This document shows positions 7,293 through 9,427 of a DNA stretch of 9,427 nt, piece after piece. The notes beneath the pieces are model-generated. The model saw only the letters and a list, made by a program, of their open reading frames with translations, did no database searches and was not told the DNA's origin. Made by a program: the position numbers and the translations under genes. The first letter of the stretch is position 1. Each line of letters starts with the position of its first letter. Source of the DNA: an uncultured Lachnospiraceae bacterium. GTDB taxonomy: Bacteria; Bacillota; Clostridia; Lachnospirales; Lachnospiraceae. The DNA is taken from NCBI GenBank assembly GCA_900557385.1, contig USSP01000050.1, positions 1-9,427 of the forward strand, read 5' to 3'.

Positions 7293-7765
7293 AAAATGTT
7301 CAAAGACGGGAACTTTCTTCCGGTCTCTGGGTATCTCCAGTACTCTTCGAAGTCAGTAGTGTCAGGAAGTGTTCAAAAGTACCCCAAAAGTGCAGAATGT
7401 GAGACAAGTTGCAGGTAAGAAGCGGCACTACGGAACAAAAAGTGTTCGAAGTTAAGGGATGTGCAACGGATCGTGGCGGCTTGTGTAGTCTTGTAGTGTT
7501 GGGAAAGTGTTCGAAGATGGGCGCTTTTCCAGCTCTTTGGTGGCTTTTTGGAACTGAAGTTGCCTGGAAGTGTTTGAAAGCACCCGAAAAGTGCAGAATG
7601 TGAGACAAGGTTGCATGAAAAAGACAGTACTATCATAGAAAAAAGTGTTCGAGGATGTAGGATGAACAACGAAATGTGGCGTGATGTAGTGTCAGAAAGT
7701 GTTTAAAGACTGGGACTTTTGCAGCTATCTGGATGTATCTGCCATCTATCTGGAATGTGTTTTTT
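7293..7765 (+). repeat. Noncoding imperfect tandem repeat, sub-unit about 65-70 bp in a higher-order unit of about 203 bp
   Basis: Boxes AAGTGTTC or AAGTGTTT occur at 7367, 7440, 7505, 7568, 7643 and 7697, with a variant (AAATGTTC) at 7294, so they are spaced 54-75 bp apart. The sequence following the boxes falls into three kinds that recur in order a-b-c-a-b-c-a. Kind a (box then AAG followed by a GGG run) begins near 7293, 7504 and 7696. Kind b begins near 7365 and 7566; its copies match at 40 of 44 bases, including an exact 23-base match starting at 7386 and 7587. Kind c begins near 7437 and 7640. Several boxes are preceded by TAGTGTCAG or TAGTGTTGG. No convincing + strand gene lies inside. 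On the opposite strand the boxes would be translated as part of a repeated SHILHF-x-G motif, but the frame looks like a by-product. Function unknown: it could be a regulatory or structural RNA, a protein-binding array, or a decayed repeat element. Confidence 0.8.
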
Positions 7766-7836
7766 AAGCGAAAATCTGAGAGTATAATGAAAATGTAAAA
7801 TCGGATATAAAACTTAGAAAATGTGAGAAATAGTGC

Positions 7837-7865
7837 TTGAATTGTAACGACAAAAGCGTTACAAT
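7837..7865 (+). promoter_or_regulatory. Promoter of the toxin-antitoxin operon
   Basis: A -35 element TTGAAT (7837-7842) and a -10 element TACAAT (7860-7865) are separated by exactly 17 bases. They lie about 24 bases before the antitoxin start codon, which fits a vegetative sigma-A promoter with a short leader. The -10 box is embedded in the right arm of an inverted repeat. Confidence 0.75.
7841..7865. promoter_or_regulatory. Perfect 9-bp inverted repeat, probable autoregulatory operator
   Basis: ATTGTAACG (7841-7849) and CGTTACAAT (7857-7865) are perfect reverse complements separated by seven bases (ACAAAAG). The palindrome fills the spacer and covers the -10 box of the promoter, so a bound repressor would block RNA polymerase. 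Antitoxins of the RelB/DinJ type bind such sites through a ribbon-helix-helix domain; binding here is inferred from position. No T-tract follows, so it is not a terminator. Confidence 0.7.
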
Positions 7866-7888
7866 ATAAGAAACAAGGAGGTGTGATC

Positions 7889-8191
7889 ATGGAAAAAACA
7901 GCAACATTAAACTTAAGAGTAAACCCAACTGTCAAAGAGCGGGCAGAAAAAGTATTGTCTCAGTTAGGTGTTCCTATGTCAACAGCGATTGATATGTATT
8001 TGAATCAAATTTCTCTTACAGGTGGAATTCCATTTTCTGTTTCTTTACCAAAAGCACCAGTATCGATTCATGCAGATGCCATGACAACAGAAGAAATCCA
8101 TCAGAAATTGGAAAAAGGTTACAATGATATAGCTGCAGGAAGAGTGCAAAATGCAGCAGAAGCGTTCGCAAAATTCAGGGAGAATCATTGA
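7889..8191 (+). CDS. RelB/DinJ-family antitoxin
   Basis: A 100-residue protein. Its N-terminus (TATLNLRVNP, followed by a VKERAEKVLSQLG helix and a VPMSTAIDMYLNQI helix) is the ribbon-helix-helix DNA-binding fold of RelB/DinJ antitoxins. The G-GIPF motif (residues about 46-49) that ends this domain is typical. The C-terminal part (HQKLEKGYNDIAAGRVQNAAEAF) matches the toxin-wrapping tail. The start is placed at ATG 7889 because AAGGAGG (7875-7881) is seven bases upstream; a GTG at 7883 in the same frame would sit only one base from that site. The stop codon is one base before the toxin start, giving the usual antitoxin-first two-gene operon. Expected role: neutralise the toxin and repress the operon through the palindrome upstream. 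The pair looks more AT-rich than the adhesin and amidoligase genes, which suggests separate acquisition. Confidence 0.88.
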   Translation: MEKTATLNLRVNPTVKERAEKVLSQLGVPMSTAIDMYLNQISLTGGIPFSVSLPKAPVSIHADAMTTEEIHQKLEKGYNDIAAGRVQNAAEAFAKFRENH

Positions 8192-8192
8192 T

Positions 8193-8507
8193 ATGAAACA
8201 CTATACGGTTGAGATTACAAATGAAGCATTGGCTGATATGGAGCAGTTATATAATCACATCGCTTATGTTCTTCAGGCACCAGAAAATGCGATGGATCAA
8301 TACAACCGGATTGCAGACGCTATTTTAACATTGGATACTATGGCTGAGAGAATCCGTATTATGGAATCAGAGCCGGAACGAAGCAAAGAGATGAGAAGAT
8401 TGTTGGTAGACAATTATTCGGTCTTTTTTGTAATCCAGGGAGATAAAGTGATTGTAACAGATGTATTATATAGTGCATCAGATATTGAAAGCCGATTAAA
8501 AGGTTAG
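8193..8507 (+). CDS. RelE/ParE-family toxin
   Basis: A 104-residue protein with the RelE/ParE layout: an N-terminal strand (HYTVEIT), two helices (NEALADMEQLYNHIAYVL and an AMDQYNRIADAI segment), then strands MRRLLVDNYSVFFVI and KVIVTDVLYSASDIESRL. The R-x-L-x-V-x-N-Y-S-V-F-F motif is characteristic. The frame is open upstream to 8151, but ATG 8193 is the better start: it follows the antitoxin stop by one base and has AGGGAG (8177-8182) ten bases upstream. RelE-type toxins cut mRNA at the ribosome while ParE-type toxins inhibit gyrase. The sequence alone does not decide between them; the long helical hairpin and the Y-S-V-F-F strand are compatible with either, with a slight lean to ParE. With the antitoxin it is expected to act as a maintenance or stress module of the element. 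Confidence 0.86.
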   Translation: MKHYTVEITNEALADMEQLYNHIAYVLQAPENAMDQYNRIADAILTLDTMAERIRIMESEPERSKEMRRLLVDNYSVFFVIQGDKVIVTDVLYSASDIESRLKG

Positions 8508-8538
8508 ATGATAAAATCAAAAGAAAATATGAAACGTC

Positions 8539-8583
8539 AGGCAGGATATGTTCCCGTAAAAAGGAAGGTATCCTGCCTTTTTT
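8539..8583 (+). terminator. Intrinsic terminator between toxin and metK
   Basis: A perfect 10-bp stem pairs AGGCAGGATA (8539-8548) with TATCCTGCCT (8569-8578), followed by a run of six T (8578-8583). The 20-base loop holds a small inner stem, TTCC (8551-8554) with GGAA (8563-8566). It ends transcription of the toxin-antitoxin operon 31 bases after the toxin stop codon. metK starts only 22 bases beyond the T-tract, so metK transcription must also cross or start very near this hairpin. Confidence 0.88.
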
Positions 8584-8605
8584 GCATGAAAGAGAGGAAA
8601 TTCAT

Positions 8606-9427
8606 ATGAGAAAATTTTATACAGCAGAAGCAGTAACAGAAGGACACCCGGACAAATTGTGTGACCAGATTGCAGATGCTATCCTGGATGTATGTCTGAA
8701 ACAGGATGAACAGTCCAGGGTAGCATGTGAGGTGCTTGCTACGAAAGGAACGATCATTGTGGCAGGGGAAATCACCAGCACCTATGAACCGGATGTGTTT
8801 GCAGTCGTGCGAAAGGTACTATCTGATGTGGGTTATTCCAGTGAAGGGATTGCAATGGACACTTTTGTCCATCGACAGAGTCCCGATATTGCAGGGGCAG
8901 TCGATACTTCAAAAGAACGAAGGGAAGGAGTGTCTGACAATCAGATAGACTGGTTCCAGGGAGCAGGGGATCAGGGTGTGATGATCGGCTATGCCTGTGA
9001 TGAAACGAAGCAGCTCATGCCTATGCCTGTGGTGCTGGCCAATCGGATTGTCAGGGAATTATCTGCCTGTAGACAAAGCTCTTATATTCAGGGAATCTTA
9101 CCAGATGGGAAAGCCCAGGTGACGGTAGAGTATGAAAACGGAAAGCCTGTTCGACTGGACAGTGTGGTAGTGTCCTGTCAGCATACGGAGGACAAGAATC
9201 TGAAGAAACTGGAAGCAGAGATCCGAAAAAAGGTGCTTCTTCCGGCACTTCGTCTCCTTCCGCCAGATGAAGATACAAAAATTTTTATCAATCCATCAGG
9301 TCGTTTTGTCTGCGGAGGCATGGATGCGGATACAGGACTGACCGGAAGGAAGCTAATGGTAGATAGTTATGGCAGCATGGTTCCCCATGGAGGTGGAGCA
9401 TTTTCCGGGAAGGAGTGTTCAAAAGGG
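8606..9427 (+). CDS. metK: S-adenosylmethionine synthetase (methionine adenosyltransferase), 3' end outside window
   Basis: The frame is open from ATG 8606 to the last base (274 codons); family members have about 380-400 residues, so roughly the last third of the C-terminal domain is missing. The enzyme makes SAM from methionine and ATP. Visible landmarks are EGHPDKLCDQ at 12-21 (H14, D16), GAGDQGVMIGYA at 119-130 (D122), INPSGRFVCGG at 228-238, ADTGLTGRK at 241-249 (D242, R248, K249) and HGGGAFSGK at 261-269 (K269). These align with the catalytic residues of E. coli MetK, so it looks active. It differs from housekeeping copies at GGMDADTG (usually GGPMGDxG) and GSMVPHGG (usually GGMARHGG). 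This suggests a diverged accessory copy carried by the element. AGAGAGG at 8591-8597 provides the ribosome site, eight bases before the ATG. A link to the methyltransferase at the other end of the window is inferred. Confidence 0.93.
   Translation, partial: MRKFYTAEAVTEGHPDKLCDQIADAILDVCLKQDEQSRVACEVLATKGTIIVAGEITSTYEPDVFAVVRKVLSDVGYSSEGIAMDTFVHRQSPDIAGAVDTSKERREGVSDNQIDWFQGAGDQGVMIGYACDETKQLMPMPVVLANRIVRELSACRQSSYIQGILPDGKAQVTVEYENGKPVRLDSVVVSCQHTEDKNLKKLEAEIRKKVLLPALRLLPPDEDTKIFINPSGRFVCGGMDADTGLTGRKLMVDSYGSMVPHGGGAFSGKECSKG

Noticed and set aside
7409..7603. A 64-codon + strand ORF inside the repeat region
   Set aside because: No ribosome site, no recognisable domain, and it runs through repeat units without keeping a repeated protein pattern.
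7293..7765. CRISPR array
   Set aside because: The repeated boxes are short and imperfect, spacing varies from 54 to 75 bp, and the intervening sequences themselves repeat, which is the opposite of unique spacers.
7783..7788. TATAAT as a second promoter upstream of the toxin-antitoxin genes
   Set aside because: No acceptable -35 element lies 16-18 bases upstream (only a T-run), and there is no extended -10 TG; the promoter at 7837-7865 is far better.
8508..8605. Possible SAM-sensing riboswitch in the leader of metK
   Set aside because: The 98-base gap is filled mainly by a simple terminator hairpin; no SAM-I-type multi-helix pattern or other recognised SAM-binding core could be found.
9412..9427. 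GAGTGTTCAAAAGGG at the window end, resembling the repeat box AAGTGTTC
   Set aside because: It is coding sequence for the FSGKECSKG segment of metK, so the resemblance to the repeat is probably chance.

Overview
The window reads as the accessory part of an integrative and conjugative element (ICE), or a remnant of one, from a gut Bacillota of the Lachnospiraceae/Clostridia type. This is inferred from several things: strong AGGAGG-type ribosome sites, a SpaA/CnaB surface protein next to a class B sortase, an element-type DNA cytosine methyltransferase, a RelB/RelE-type toxin-antitoxin pair and a second-copy-like metK. No integrase, relaxase or T4SS gene lies inside the window, so the ICE assignment rests on gene company alone. 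All supported genes are on the + strand.

Layout. Bases 1-612 are the C-terminal part of a DNA (cytosine-5) methyltransferase that begins outside the window. It is followed closely by an Amidoligase_2-family COOH-NH2 ligase (619-1578) and a gamma-glutamylcyclotransferase-like protein (1589-2086). These three look like one transcription unit, which ends at a strong intrinsic terminator (2092-2120). Twenty bases after that terminator starts a 1461-residue wall-anchored adhesin (2141-6526). It has a signal peptide, an Ig-like domain, a thioester-domain-like region, about eight SpaA/CnaB domains and a VPQTG sorting signal. Its 3' end overlaps a class B sortase gene (6504-7286).

A stretch of about 600 bp without a convincing gene follows (7287-7888). 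Most of it is an imperfect tandem repeat: boxes of the form AAGTGTTY spaced 54-75 bp apart, organised in a higher-order unit of about 203 bp. The end of this stretch carries a clear promoter with a perfect 9-bp inverted repeat, which drives an antitoxin (7889-8191) and toxin (8193-8507). A second intrinsic terminator (8539-8583) separates the toxin from metK (8606 to the window end), which is cut off by the window edge.

How the genes may work together. The methyltransferase probably protects the element from restriction, and the element's own SAM synthetase could supply its methyl donor. The amidoligase and cyclotransferase form a predicted make-and-break pair for gamma-glutamyl or similar amide bonds on an unknown substrate. 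The adhesin and sortase form a surface attachment module that could help mating contacts or host colonisation. The toxin-antitoxin pair probably stabilises the element. The least explained parts are the substrate of the amidoligase/cyclotransferase pair and the noncoding tandem repeat.
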